NCBI GenBank assembly: GCA_021777105.1
Contig: JAIQZQ010000029.1
Span: 124,001-188,000 of the forward strand
From: Candidatus Anammoxibacter sp.
Lineage (GTDB): Bacteria > Planctomycetota > Brocadiia > Brocadiales > Anammoxibacteraceae
Direction: 5' to 3'
DNA: 64,000 bases
Shown here: in pieces, positions 36,008 to 44,189 of the stretch
Numbering within the stretch: position 1 is the first letter of the stretch
Layout of the letters: each line of letters begins with the position of its first letter
Position numbers and translations under genes: made by a program
The notes under the pieces: model-generated
Database searches by the model: none
What the model was told of the DNA's origin: nothing
The model's input: only the letters and a program-made list of their open reading frames with translations

Positions 36008-37378
36008 ATGGATAATTTCGTAAATCGCGATAACGAACTAAAAGCTTTTGATGAAGCTTTAATTCAATTATCAAACAACAGCCCAACTTCACAAATACTG
36101 TTGTTCCATGGCGTAACCGGCATGGGCAAGACGTATTTGCTGAAGGAATGCCAACGCAAAACCGAATCTTCAAACCAATCAGCTAAACCGTTTACAATAT
36201 ATGTTGACTGCAACCGCGTAGACATGACCCTGGAAGTATTGTTTAATGAAATCCATCTAAATCTGGCAGATCAGTTTAAAAAAGATTTTGATGAATACAG
36301 CGGGTTTCTTGAAAAGATTGACAAACTTGAAATGGAAGTTGACGCAGAAGCCGCGTCAAATACTGAAAATGCTCAGAAAATAACCAATATTATCTCTTCG
36401 GTCGCTTCCAAAGCTATCACATCCTCCGTCCCTGGCGCCGCCGCTTTAGGAGAAGGAAATGTTGTTGAATCCAGCATTAAAACAGCTTTGGCTGTCGCCG
36501 GCGAGGGCATAACTTCTTTGCGCAGAAAATTTGCGCAACGAAAACTGGACGCCGATAAATACAGGCTGTTTTTAAAAGACCTTCAATCAGAACAGGCAAA
36601 GCGGCTTGCCCAAATATTAAATAATATAGCAAAATCAAAGAAAATAGTCCTGTTTGTGGATCGATTTGAAAAGCTAGCCAAAACTCCAAATACACGCTCG
36701 GACAAGACATTTTATGAATATTGGCGCAATGATTTCCTAAATAACCTCTCCCAAAACATCTTATTAGTACAAGCCGGGCGTGTGGATTATGAGGACGATT
36801 ACCAACTTTATTTAGGCGATAAAACAGTAGACACATTTGAGCTAAAACCTTTTACGGAAGATCATATCTCCAAAATATTCTCGTCCATTGAACTATTGCA
36901 ACAACATATGAGCGATTTTATAAAGTTTCTGTTTACAAAGACTCAAGGTTATCCTGTAGCCGTTGGTTTAATAAAAGGGCATATCAAAAATGTAGCCACA
37001 ATAGAAGAGATCGAACGAATTAAAGACAAAATCCTTATAAAAGAACAGAATATTATTAAACAATCAATCAGTTGGTTTTTGGATAAAAATATGGACCCGG
37101 AATATAGCGATAAAGTCTATAAACTGGCGGTTTGCAGCTCAAGATCCGGACAAATTGATAAAGAAGCAATAAAATATATTTATAGAAACGACAAGATGAC
37201 TTTCCCGCAAATTGAGGCCGCATTTCAGAATCTTTCTCAACAATATGGCTTTATTGACTCTATTAATTGGACCATTCACGAACTGGTGCGGGAATTCATA
37301 TTGCGCCATCTTAATAATAACGCAAAAGATTATATTAAAAACATTAACGAAGAGCTACGAGCTTTTTATAAGGATTAA
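36008..37378 (+). CDS. STAND-type P-loop NTPase (AAA_16-like)
   Basis: 456 residues from the ATG at 36008, which puts the conserved FVNRDNELKAF box at the N-terminus. Walker A GVTGMGKT is at 35-42 and Walker B IVLFVDRFEKL has Asp218. Between them lies an unusual Ala/Gly/Ser-rich stretch (about 115-175; AITSSVPGAAALGEG) that could be an amphipathic or membrane-seeking insertion. A winged-helix-like region follows (about 370-456). No effector domain is attached. It is followed 19 bp later by a TPR protein, resembling a split NLR/STAND sensor. Confidence 0.75.
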   Translation: MDNFVNRDNELKAFDEALIQLSNNSPTSQILLFHGVTGMGKTYLLKECQRKTESSNQSAKPFTIYVDCNRVDMTLEVLFNEIHLNLADQFKKDFDEYSGFLEKIDKLEMEVDAEAASNTENAQKITNIISSVASKAITSSVPGAAALGEGNVVESSIKTALAVAGEGITSLRRKFAQRKLDADKYRLFLKDLQSEQAKRLAQILNNIAKSKKIVLFVDRFEKLAKTPNTRSDKTFYEYWRNDFLNNLSQNILLVQAGRVDYEDDYQLYLGDKTVDTFELKPFTEDHISKIFSSIELLQQHMSDFIKFLFTKTQGYPVAVGLIKGHIKNVATIEEIERIKDKILIKEQNIIKQSISWFLDKNMDPEYSDKVYKLAVCSSRSGQIDKEAIKYIYRNDKMTFPQIEAAFQNLSQQYGFIDSINWTIHELVREFILRHLNNNAKDYIKNINEELRAFYKD

Positions 37379-37397
37379 GGAAGAAAACATTAGCCGT

Positions 37398-39380
37398 ATG
37401 AATAACGATAAATACTATTCAGCGAATTGGCAGGAGAGAAGGCTAAAGGAGCTATATTACGCCTTTGGAACATCCGACGAAGAAGGGCTTAAACTATTTT
37501 TAAATCTTGTTTTTGAATGCGACTATGTACAACCTGCTTTTATTAATAAATTAATTGAGCAGGTATATGAAATAAAAGACGAAGGCATTTATGATGTCTC
37601 AGACCAGACTTTATCATGGGTGGAGTTTTTGGAGGTTTTTAACAACAAAGATAACGAAAGAAATCCTGAACAACTTGAAATGTTATATTCATTAATAAAT
37701 AAAGATTATTTATCTTCTCATAATCTGGGACGATTATATTTCCAGCTTGGTTTTATAGAAGGCAATTTGGAGAATAAAGAAGTTTCTGCCAGCTGCTATA
37801 AAAAATCAATACAGCTACAGCCAAAATGGAGTTGGCCGCGCAACAATTTAGGCGGTGTTTATGATGATTTAAAAAAATATGACGAAGCAATTAATGAATA
37901 TAACATCGCTATAGAACTTGATCCTAAATCCGCTCTTACACACAACAATTTAGGCAACATTTATGAAAAATTAGAAAAAAATGAGGACGCTATTAAAGAA
38001 TATAACATCGCTATAGAACTTGATCCTAAATTCGCACTTCCACACAACGGTTTAGGCCACATTTATGAAAAGTTAGAAAAAAATGAGGACGCTATTAAGG
38101 AATATAACATCGCTATAGAACTTGATCCTAAATTCGCACTTCCACACAATGGTCTAGGCATTATTTATCAAAAGTTAGACAAAGATGAGGATGCTATAAA
38201 AGAATATAACATCGCTATAGAACTTGATCCTAAATCCGCACTTCCACACCACAATTTAGGCCTTATTTATGAAAAGTCAGACAAAGATGAGGACGCTATT
38301 AAGAAATTTAACATCGCTATAGAACTTGATCCTAAATTCGCACTTCCACACAATGGTCTAGGTATTATTTATCAAAAGTCAGACAAAGATGAGGACGCAA
38401 TTAATGAATTTAACATCGCCATAGAACTTGATCCTAAATTCGCACTCCCACACTATAATTTAGGCAATATTTATGAAAAGTTAGACAAAGATGAGGATGC
38501 TATTAAAGAATTTAACATTGCCATTGACCTTGATTCAAAAAATGCACTTCCACACAATGGTTTAGGCATTATTTATAAAAAATTAGGCAAAGATGAGGAC
38601 GCTATTAAAGAATATAACATCGCTATAGAACTTGATCCTAAATGCGCACCTCCACACTATAATTTAGGCAATATTTATGAAAAGTTAGACAAAGATGAGG
38701 ATGCTATTAAAGAATTTAACATTGCCATTGACCTTGATCCAAAAAATGCATTCCCGCATATTGGATTAGGTAATATTTATGAAAAGTTAGACAAAGATGA
38801 GGATGCTATTAAAGAATTTAACATTGCCATCGACCTTGATCCTAAAAATGCATTCCCGCATATTGGATTAGGCATTATTTATGAAAAGTCAGAGAAAAAT
38901 GAGGACGCTACGAATGAGTATAATGCCGCAATTGAACTTGCCCCTAATGACGGTGCTCCACGCAATGGGTTAGGGTACATACTATTAAAAGAAGAAAAGT
39001 TAAATGAGGCTTTAACACATTTTAAAGAAGCTATCCGCCTTGACCCTGAAGATTATAGCCCGCAAATAAATATAGGTATTGCCTATTTAAAACTTGGTCA
39101 AAATGATAAAGCGAAGCCGTATTTTCAGTATGCAGTAGAAAAATGCCCCGAATCTTCTAGATACGGAAGGCTGGACAAAGTAACAGCCTTGGCGGCTTTG
39201 GAGCAACATAACGATTCCATAACATTGTTAGAGCGGACTTTTGAAGAGTATAATGTCACGCAAACTATACGAGATGTATATTTGACTGATTGGAAACTGC
39301 TTGCCTCCGCGCCAAATCCGCCTGCGTTTATTGATGAGTTTCTTAAAAAAGCTAAGGAATTATTTAGAACAACTCTTTGA
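37398..39380 (+). CDS. Tetratricopeptide-repeat protein with a homogenised repeat array
   Basis: 660 residues from the ATG at 37398, the first start after the NTPase stop. Residues 1-130 are a helical N-terminal region (NWQERRLKELYYAFGTSDEE). Then come about 11 nearly identical 34-residue TPRs of the form NLGNIYEKLDKDEDAIKEFN, each ending in IAIELDPKFALPH-like turns, plus two diverged TPRs and a C-terminal helical region. TPR arrays bind peptides or proteins. Next to a STAND NTPase the protein is the likely sensor or scaffold. The neighbouring repeats are unusually similar at the DNA level. Confidence 0.82.
   Translation: MNNDKYYSANWQERRLKELYYAFGTSDEEGLKLFLNLVFECDYVQPAFINKLIEQVYEIKDEGIYDVSDQTLSWVEFLEVFNNKDNERNPEQLEMLYSLINKDYLSSHNLGRLYFQLGFIEGNLENKEVSASCYKKSIQLQPKWSWPRNNLGGVYDDLKKYDEAINEYNIAIELDPKSALTHNNLGNIYEKLEKNEDAIKEYNIAIELDPKFALPHNGLGHIYEKLEKNEDAIKEYNIAIELDPKFALPHNGLGIIYQKLDKDEDAIKEYNIAIELDPKSALPHHNLGLIYEKSDKDEDAIKKFNIAIELDPKFALPHNGLGIIYQKSDKDEDAINEFNIAIELDPKFALPHYNLGNIYEKLDKDEDAIKEFNIAIDLDSKNALPHNGLGIIYKKLGKDEDAIKEYNIAIELDPKCAPPHYNLGNIYEKLDKDEDAIKEFNIAIDLDPKNAFPHIGLGNIYEKLDKDEDAIKEFNIAIDLDPKNAFPHIGLGIIYEKSEKNEDATNEYNAAIELAPNDGAPRNGLGYILLKEEKLNEALTHFKEAIRLDPEDYSPQINIGIAYLKLGQNDKAKPYFQYAVEKCPESSRYGRLDKVTALAALEQHNDSITLLERTFEEYNVTQTIRDVYLTDWKLLASAPNPPAFIDEFLKKAKELFRTTL
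37870..38970 (+). repeat. Eleven ~102-bp DNA repeats encoding TPRs
   Basis: Blocks such as 'aacatcgctatagaacttga' recur every 102 bp with few differences, including synonymous identity. This implies recent duplication or gene conversion. Copy number is likely to vary between strains and to be mis-assembled from short reads. Confidence 0.8.
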
Positions 39381-39520
39381 AGATTAAAAATGGTTTTATA
39401 TTTTTGGCATTTTTATTAAAATAGATGCATTAACAGTCCATAATTAATTATCAATGCAATAAAAGCAAACGCTATAATTTAAATATATACATCTATTTAA
39501 TAATTTTAAGGAATAGATTT

Positions 39521-39751
39521 ATGACAAAAACATTAACGACTAATAATATTGCAGAACAAATTGACAAACTACCTGAAAACATGAAGTTTAAAGTTTCAGA
39601 TTTTGTTAATTCTCTGATTATAGGAAAGCCAAAAGGGGTTGAAGGGAAAAACCTCTTAAAGTTTGAAGGCGCAATATCTGAAAAAGATATAGAGCTAATG
39701 TCAAAAGCAATAAAAGATGGATGTGAAAAAGTAGACGATAATGAATGGTAA
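39521..39751 (+). CDS. VapB-type antitoxin
   Basis: 76 residues (LTTNNIAEQIDKLPENMKFK, KVSDFVNSLIIGKPKG), a small antitoxin that resembles DUF2281/VapB-like proteins. TAAGGAAT precedes the ATG. It overlaps the VapC-like toxin gene by 11 nt, the usual antitoxin-first order. A close paralogue without toxin lies at 42309-42539. It should neutralise the PIN nuclease and autorepress the operon. Confidence 0.8.
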   Translation: MTKTLTTNNIAEQIDKLPENMKFKVSDFVNSLIIGKPKGVEGKNLLKFEGAISEKDIELMSKAIKDGCEKVDDNEW

Positions 39752-40130
39752 ATTCCTTTTAGACACAAACATAATTATTGGCGTCTTTGCCAAAGATCTA
39801 ACTATCCACAAACGCATGATTATAGCCTCTGAAGTCTTTGCGCCGAGTGTCGCAATAGGCGAGTTATATTATGGCGCGTATAAATCTGCCCAAAAACAAA
39901 AAAATATTGAATGTATTGCAGCATTTGTCCACGACAACACCATCCTGCAAATTGGCGCTGAAACTGCCAGAATTTATGGTGATATAAAGAACCGCCTTAA
40001 GTCAATAGGCAAACCTATCCCTGAAAATGATATATGGATTGCCGCCACTGCTCAACAATTCGATATAGTGTTAGCAACACGAGACACTCATTTTAGCGTA
40101 ATAGATGATATTGATATTGAAATATGGTAA
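39741..40130 (+). CDS. VapC-type PIN-domain toxin
   Basis: 129 residues. The PIN acidic set is present: Asp8 in FLLDTNIIIG, Glu in VAIGELYYGAY, Asp in ENDIWIAATA and ATRDTHF. These bind Mg2+/Mn2+ for RNA cleavage. Length and order match VapC (usually 125-140 residues). It is translated from within the antitoxin gene by overlap. VapC toxins typically cut tRNA. The target here is unknown. Confidence 0.88.
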   Translation: MNGKFLLDTNIIIGVFAKDLTIHKRMIIASEVFAPSVAIGELYYGAYKSAQKQKNIECIAAFVHDNTILQIGAETARIYGDIKNRLKSIGKPIPENDIWIAATAQQFDIVLATRDTHFSVIDDIDIEIW

Positions 40131-40196
40131 TAAAAACTTTAACAATGCAAAAACAAATTTTGTTAGATACTATTTGACAAAAATAGGAGAAAAACC

Positions 40197-40528
40197 GTGA
40201 TTTCATACCAAGGCTATAAAGGCTATTTTGAGTTTGACGAAAAAGCGGACATTTTTCATGGTCAGGTTGTGGGCATTAAGGACGTTATTACTTTTCAGGG
40301 CCGAAGCATTGACGAGCTTAGGGTTGCGTTAAAAGACTCTGTTGAGGATTATCTGGATATGTGCAAGGAGGAGGGGAAATTGCCGGACAACCTTTTTCAG
40401 GAAAATTCAGTTTAAGATTAAGCTCAAAACTTCATAGCAAGGTTGCGCAAGCTGCGGCCACTGCTCACAAAAGCATAAATTCATGGGTTACCGAGGCTGT
40501 TGAAAGCAGGCTGGAACATAATATATAG
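40197..40528 (+). pseudogene. HicB-family protein, frameshifted before its RHH domain
   Basis: A GTG-initiated frame encodes the HicB-type domain (YQGYKGYFEFDEKADIFHG, DVITFQGRSIDEL) and stops at 40415. From 40391 another frame continues with PFSGKFSLRLSSKLHSKVAQ and INSWVTEAVESRLEHNI to a TAG at 40528. This is the ribbon-helix-helix tail that normally follows in COG4226-type HicB proteins. One base is missing around 40389-40391. No partner toxin is adjacent. Programmed frameshifting at the CCTTTTTC run or a sequencing error is possible. Confidence 0.75.
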
Positions 40529-40668
40529 AAAAAGGGAATACGATTATAAAACAAAAAGCATTGCCCATGGAAAGTCTCTAAAAACACAAAAAAAAGCAAA
40601 AACAAATAAATGATGTTACAAAAACGGGCCGGATGATTTGGCGTATTGGCTTAGGAGTGTGGTTAGAA

Positions 40669-41664
40669 TTATGTCTTCTTTGATTTTGCTAATTTGGTTA
40701 TTTGCTCTTTTGATAATCCGGTTGATTTGACAACTAAATCAATCGTCGCCCCATTTTTTAGCATATTTTTTGCTATTTCTATTTCTCGTTCTCTTTTACC
40801 CTCTACCTTGCCTTCTTTTTTACCGAGATCAAAATTACCTTTTTCATATAAACTTACCATTTCCCATGTGCTTTTCTCATTCTCGATATATTTGATATCG
40901 TCCTCGGTTAAATCCTCTTTTTTTAATCTTCTTATCATCTCGTTAAATAGTTCGTCTTGGGAATATTCGTTAAAATCATCCTCCGTATTATTTTCATTTC
41001 TGGTTTTTTCGGCAAACTCAAACCATCTTTCATATTGTGCCAGTTTTTTATTCTTCACTATGTTCTTTTGAAACATAAATATTAAGCGGTTTTTAGGCAG
41101 AAAATCTAAATCTTTGGTATTGTTTTCAACTATTTTAAGAGCTTTCTCCCTTTCCATTACTAACTCTTCTATCGCTTTCTTTCTCCATAATTCATGATTT
41201 TTTATAAACTCAAGAGCTATTTCCGGGGTCATTGTAAATCCAACAAAATCTTCATCAAACCTTAAGGTGTCATCTACCATCCAGATCAATGTAATGACTG
41301 GTTGTATATTTCTATAATCTTTTATTTTTCTAACTTTTTTAGGTTTGGAGCTTTCTACTATCCCTTTTTTTGGTAGTTTTTCAAGTTGCAGCCCTGTGCT
41401 AACGGCATGATAAACATAGAAACGTTGCGTTATGTCAGGCTTATACCACTGCTGCATGTCAATAATCACATAATTGCCTTGAATCATACATCTGAAATCA
41501 AACTCTACTATTTGCGCGTCGTCGGTAATTTTATGTTTCTCTTTTAAAAATTCAAATGATTCAATCTCTACTTCGAGAAAGTCCTCAAGGAATTTTTTTG
41601 CGATTTTTTCATCTGAAAATACTTTTTGAAAAAATCTATTATAATTTAAAGGGGCTAAAAACAT
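40669..41664 (-). CDS. Rpn-family PD-(D/E)XK nuclease (PDDEXK_2-like)
   Basis: 331 residues. The N-terminus (NYNRFFQKVFSDEKIAKKFL, VEFDFRCMIQGNYVIIDMQQ) shows the D..(D/E)xQ core of the PDDEXK_2 'Rpn family recombination-promoting nuclease/putative transposase' group. The C-terminus has the typical charged linker (GKKEGKVEGKREREIEIAK) and a short helix-turn-helix-like tail (GLSKEQITKLAK). It belongs to a different subfamily from the Rpn genes at 12.3 and 33.4 kb. It is isolated and convergent with the HicB remnant. Confidence 0.82.
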   Translation of the reverse strand: MFLAPLNYNRFFQKVFSDEKIAKKFLEDFLEVEIESFEFLKEKHKITDDAQIVEFDFRCMIQGNYVIIDMQQWYKPDITQRFYVYHAVSTGLQLEKLPKKGIVESSKPKKVRKIKDYRNIQPVITLIWMVDDTLRFDEDFVGFTMTPEIALEFIKNHELWRKKAIEELVMEREKALKIVENNTKDLDFLPKNRLIFMFQKNIVKNKKLAQYERWFEFAEKTRNENNTEDDFNEYSQDELFNEMIRRLKKEDLTEDDIKYIENEKSTWEMVSLYEKGNFDLGKKEGKVEGKREREIEIAKNMLKNGATIDLVVKSTGLSKEQITKLAKSKKT

Positions 41665-42308
41665 ATATACTCCTGATTTTGAACGCAGTCCAGTGGCGGC
41701 GCATATTTACTCTCACGCAATAATATTGTCGTCATAATACCATAATGGTTTAGTTAAAGCTACGCCTTCTTTGATTTTGATAATTTGCCGGCGCAATCTT
41801 TTAGATTGCTTCGAAACGGTTAAAACCATTGGGCTGAGTTCACCACTTTATGTTTTAAACCATCTATAAAGAACGTGGAAGAAATAAAATATCCCAAATC
41901 GCGTTTGAATTTAGCCAAGATTTGTTAAACCTGATTGAGTCGAACCGAATTGAGCTGAATCAGAGCCGCAGCCATATCTGCGTTGAGGATTCGGCGATTG
42001 CAGGTTGAGCAAAGTTGGCCTGAAGATGTCGGCTAAAAAGCCCAAGTTATTTCTTTCCGATCCCTATAGAGTTAGCGGCGCTTAAATTGAAAGAATAAAG
42101 CAAAAAGTATCTGCCTACGAAAAAAACAAAAAAAAAGAATAATAACAAACCGGAATGTAAATATTTTACTTTTCCATAGTCATCGATTTTTGTATCTTAT
42201 CGGATATTTTTTGATAATTACGGGCAAAATATTTTTAAAAATACGGGTTTTGATTCTATCTTTTGACCACTCTGTCAACGGCTTTTCGTTTTTTAAAGGA
42301 ATAAATTT
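41665..42308. other. Gene-free spacer of degenerate sequence
   Basis: No supported gene. It contains a degenerate 'gattgcttcgaaacggtt' repeat remnant (about 41805-41823), similar to about 13192-13206, and weak internal repeats of 'gaaccgaattgagct' type. It probably consists of decayed accessory DNA. Confidence 0.45.
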
Positions 42309-42539
42309 ATGACAAAAACATTAACCAGCGACAATATTGTTGAACAAATTGAGAAACTCCCTGAAAACATGAAGCTAAAAGTTTCCGATTTTGTTAAAAC
42401 CCTGATTACGGGCAAACCAAAGGGCGTTAAAGGCATAAGCCTTTTGCAATTTGAAGGCGCAATATCTGGAAATGATTTAGAGCTTATGTCAAATGCAATA
42501 AAAGATGGTTGTGAAAAGGTAGACGCTAATGAATGGTAA
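42309..42539 (+). CDS. Orphan VapB-type antitoxin
   Basis: 76 residues and a close paralogue of the antitoxin at 39521-39751 (LTSDNIVEQIEKLPENMKLK, KVSDFVKTLITGKPKG). AAAGGAAT precedes the ATG. Its toxin is gone: an overlapping ATG at 42529 reads only MNGNF before a stop, against MNGKFLLDTN in the intact pair. It may still bind the paralogue's toxin or promoter. Confidence 0.78.
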   Translation: MTKTLTSDNIVEQIEKLPENMKLKVSDFVKTLITGKPKGVKGISLLQFEGAISGNDLELMSNAIKDGCEKVDANEW

Positions 42540-42546
42540 CTTTTAA
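42529..42546 (+). pseudogene. Five-codon relic of a VapC toxin start
   Basis: ATG-AAT-GGT-AAC-TTT-TAA overlaps the antitoxin stop exactly where the intact module starts vapC. Everything downstream of the first codons has been lost. Confidence 0.5.
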
Positions 42547-42674
42547 TTTTTAACGAAAATAAAATCATAATATGCCTAACCCGGATAAACCGGAAAAATA
42601 AAAGCGGTGAAAACGGGTTATCTATTATCAGTTATCAGTAAAAGCAAAGTAACTGTTCTGCGTACGGTCTCCTC

Positions 42675-42812
42675 GTTCCCAAACCCCAGTTTGGGAATGA
42701 AAAATCCGAGAAGCCCCAGCTTCGCGTTTACTATCAATTCCGGTAAACAGTTACACGCGAAGCTGGGGCTTCTCGAATCTCCGGTTACCAAGCAGGGGCT
42801 TGGTAACCAGGG
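42675..42812. repeat. Cluster of three perfect hairpins
   Basis: A 21-bp perfect inverted repeat (42707-42727 with 42755-42775; arm begins cgagaagccccagcttcgcg), flanked by tttggga-type (about 42678-42697) and ggttaccaagc / gcttggtaacc palindromes (about 42783-42808). No gene. A partial relative occurs near 12085-12122. Probably a palindromic extragenic repeat. Confidence 0.65.
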
Positions 42813-42891
42813 TTGCTTCTAATTAATACATTTCTGTCAAAAAATGTCACAATATTATTTATAAACTCCTAAACGATATACAAGCAGAGAA

Positions 42892-43065
42892 TTGATCAGC
42901 CTTGCATATAAATTCGATTGGGAGCTTGTAAGTATCAAAGGCGATCACCATAATTACAAACACGCTGATAGCCGTTTTTTAGTAACTATTGTTCATCCTC
43001 AAAAAGATGCGCCGGTAGGCAGAGCAGTTAATACCGTCAAAAAATTAAAACTGGAGATTAAATAA
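42892..43065 (+). pseudogene. HicA-like toxin lacking an ATG start
   Basis: The frame reads SRELISLAYKFDWELVSIKG, then DHHNYKHADSRFLVTIVHPQ and KDAPVGRAVNTVKKLKL before a TAA that overlaps the hicB start (TAATG). It has the HicA double-stranded-RNA-binding-like fold signature, including the catalytic-His region GDHHNYKH. The expected ATG upstream of SREL appears mutated. A TTG at 42892 would give 57 residues, close to the family norm (about 60). It is therefore either a cold toxin from a TTG start or a silenced one. Confidence 0.6.
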
Positions 43066-43334
43066 TGAAATTCCTTATTACGTTGGAACAAACCGAAATA
43101 GGCTTTTCCGTTCAGGCGCCTGATTTAGCAATAGTTACGCATGGCAAAAATATTGATGACGCAAAACAGGCCGCAATTAAAGCAATAAAGATTAATATGG
43201 AAGCGTATATAGATGCGGGTAAAGATATCCCTGAGAATGAACCGGCGGCAAAACACCTTTCAAATCCTGATTTTGCCGGTTTGTTATTTGCTTATGTAAA
43301 CGTGCATCATGAAAACCCAACAGTAGCGGTTTAA
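43065..43334 (+). CDS. HicB-type antitoxin
   Basis: 89 residues: MKFLITLEQTEIGFSVQAPD, with the HicB partial RNase H-like fold and NIDDAKQAAIKAIKINMEAY. It overlaps the stop of the HicA-like frame and should neutralise it. Antitoxin downstream of toxin is the normal hicAB order. Confidence 0.78.
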   Translation: MKFLITLEQTEIGFSVQAPDLAIVTHGKNIDDAKQAAIKAIKINMEAYIDAGKDIPENEPAAKHLSNPDFAGLLFAYVNVHHENPTVAV

Positions 43335-43377
43335 ATATTTTTGCGAAAAGCCCTAAAAAAAAAGAGGAAGAAACTCC

Positions 43378-43587
43378 ATGATTTCATACCAAGGCTACAA
43401 AGGTTATTTTGAATTTGACGAAAAAGCGGACATTTTTCATGGTCAGGTTGTGGGCATTAAGGACGTTATTACATTTCAGGGCCGAAGCATTGATGAGCTT
43501 AATGTTGCTTTAAAGGACTCTGTTGAGGATTATCTGGATATGTGCAAGGATGAGGGAAAATTGCCGGACGATCCATTTTTAGGTTAA
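43378..43587 (+). CDS. Truncated HicB-like protein, paralogue of 40197
   Basis: 69 residues, almost identical to the first 62 residues of the frameshifted copy at 40197 (YQGYKGYFEFDEKADIFHG). It ends LPDDPFLG-stop where the family would continue into a ribbon-helix-helix tail. AGGAAGAAACT precedes the ATG. The DNA-binding half is missing, so it is at best a partner-binding fragment. Confidence 0.65.
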   Translation: MISYQGYKGYFEFDEKADIFHGQVVGIKDVITFQGRSIDELNVALKDSVEDYLDMCKDEGKLPDDPFLG

Positions 43588-43620
43588 AATATACGTGTAA
43601 TTGTAGTTATCGTATCCGTA

Positions 43621-43896
43621 TCAAAGAGAAACATCCCTTGGCATCTCCTTTTTTCTTAAAGAGTAGGCCTCATCTATTTGGTCTGATATTTCATCAAACC
43701 CTTCCCATTTTCCCGCCACATTGGCTAAACCACCGGCGCTGTTTGATTTGTTTAATTGTTGCAAATCGTTTATATCAATTAAAGCGGCGACGGGTTTGTT
43801 TCCCTTGGTTATAATAATTTTTTCGTGAGAAGACGACACTTTTGATATATATTCTGAAAAATAAGATTCTATTTCCACGACAGAAACCTCTTCCAT
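43621..43896 (-). CDS. Phd/YefM-type antitoxin (orphan)
   Basis: 91 residues (VSVVEIESYFSEYISKV, EKIIITKGNKPVAALIDIND), the prevent-host-death fold that dimerises on operator DNA and wraps a toxin with its C-tail. GGGAG precedes the ATG. No RelE, Doc or PIN gene follows within several hundred bp. It is another unaccompanied antitoxin in this island. Confidence 0.78.
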   Translation of the reverse strand: MEEVSVVEIESYFSEYISKVSSSHEKIIITKGNKPVAALIDINDLQQLNKSNSAGGLANVAGKWEGFDEISDQIDEAYSLRKKEMPRDVSL

Positions 43897-44100
43897 AATC
43901 GCGTCTCCCTTGTAAATAAATGCTTGGTAAAAAATAACTCAATTTGCCGGCTATGTCTAAACAATATTAATATGCGTATTAGGCAAATGATTATTATAAA
44001 ACAGATAATCCAGAGCGGCAAGTTGTAATCAATAGTTGCCGGCACACAATTTAGACGAACTTGACAGATAACAGTTGATAATTAGCAGTTGGTAGAAAAA

Positions 44101-44131
44101 TCAAATTTCACAGGCAGAGATGCCTGTGCCA
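44101..44131. repeat. Partial cacaggcatcc hairpin repeat
   Basis: 'cacaggcagagatgcctgtg' within the 1-kb gene-free stretch 43897-44906. Related to the family at 14225. Confidence 0.5.
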
Positions 44132-44189
44132 CTAAAAGATGCAAATTCAAACCGTTTAAATGCCACCCCATTTCTATAGGTCATTGACC

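Noticed and set aside
37870-38970. Regularly spaced repeats resembling a CRISPR array
   Set aside because: The spacing is 102 bp, the repeats are in frame and encode TPR motifs. No unique spacers or cas genes.
42607-42822. 71-codon plus-strand open frame
   Set aside because: It consists of perfect hairpin repeats. The apparent protein is a by-product of palindromic DNA.
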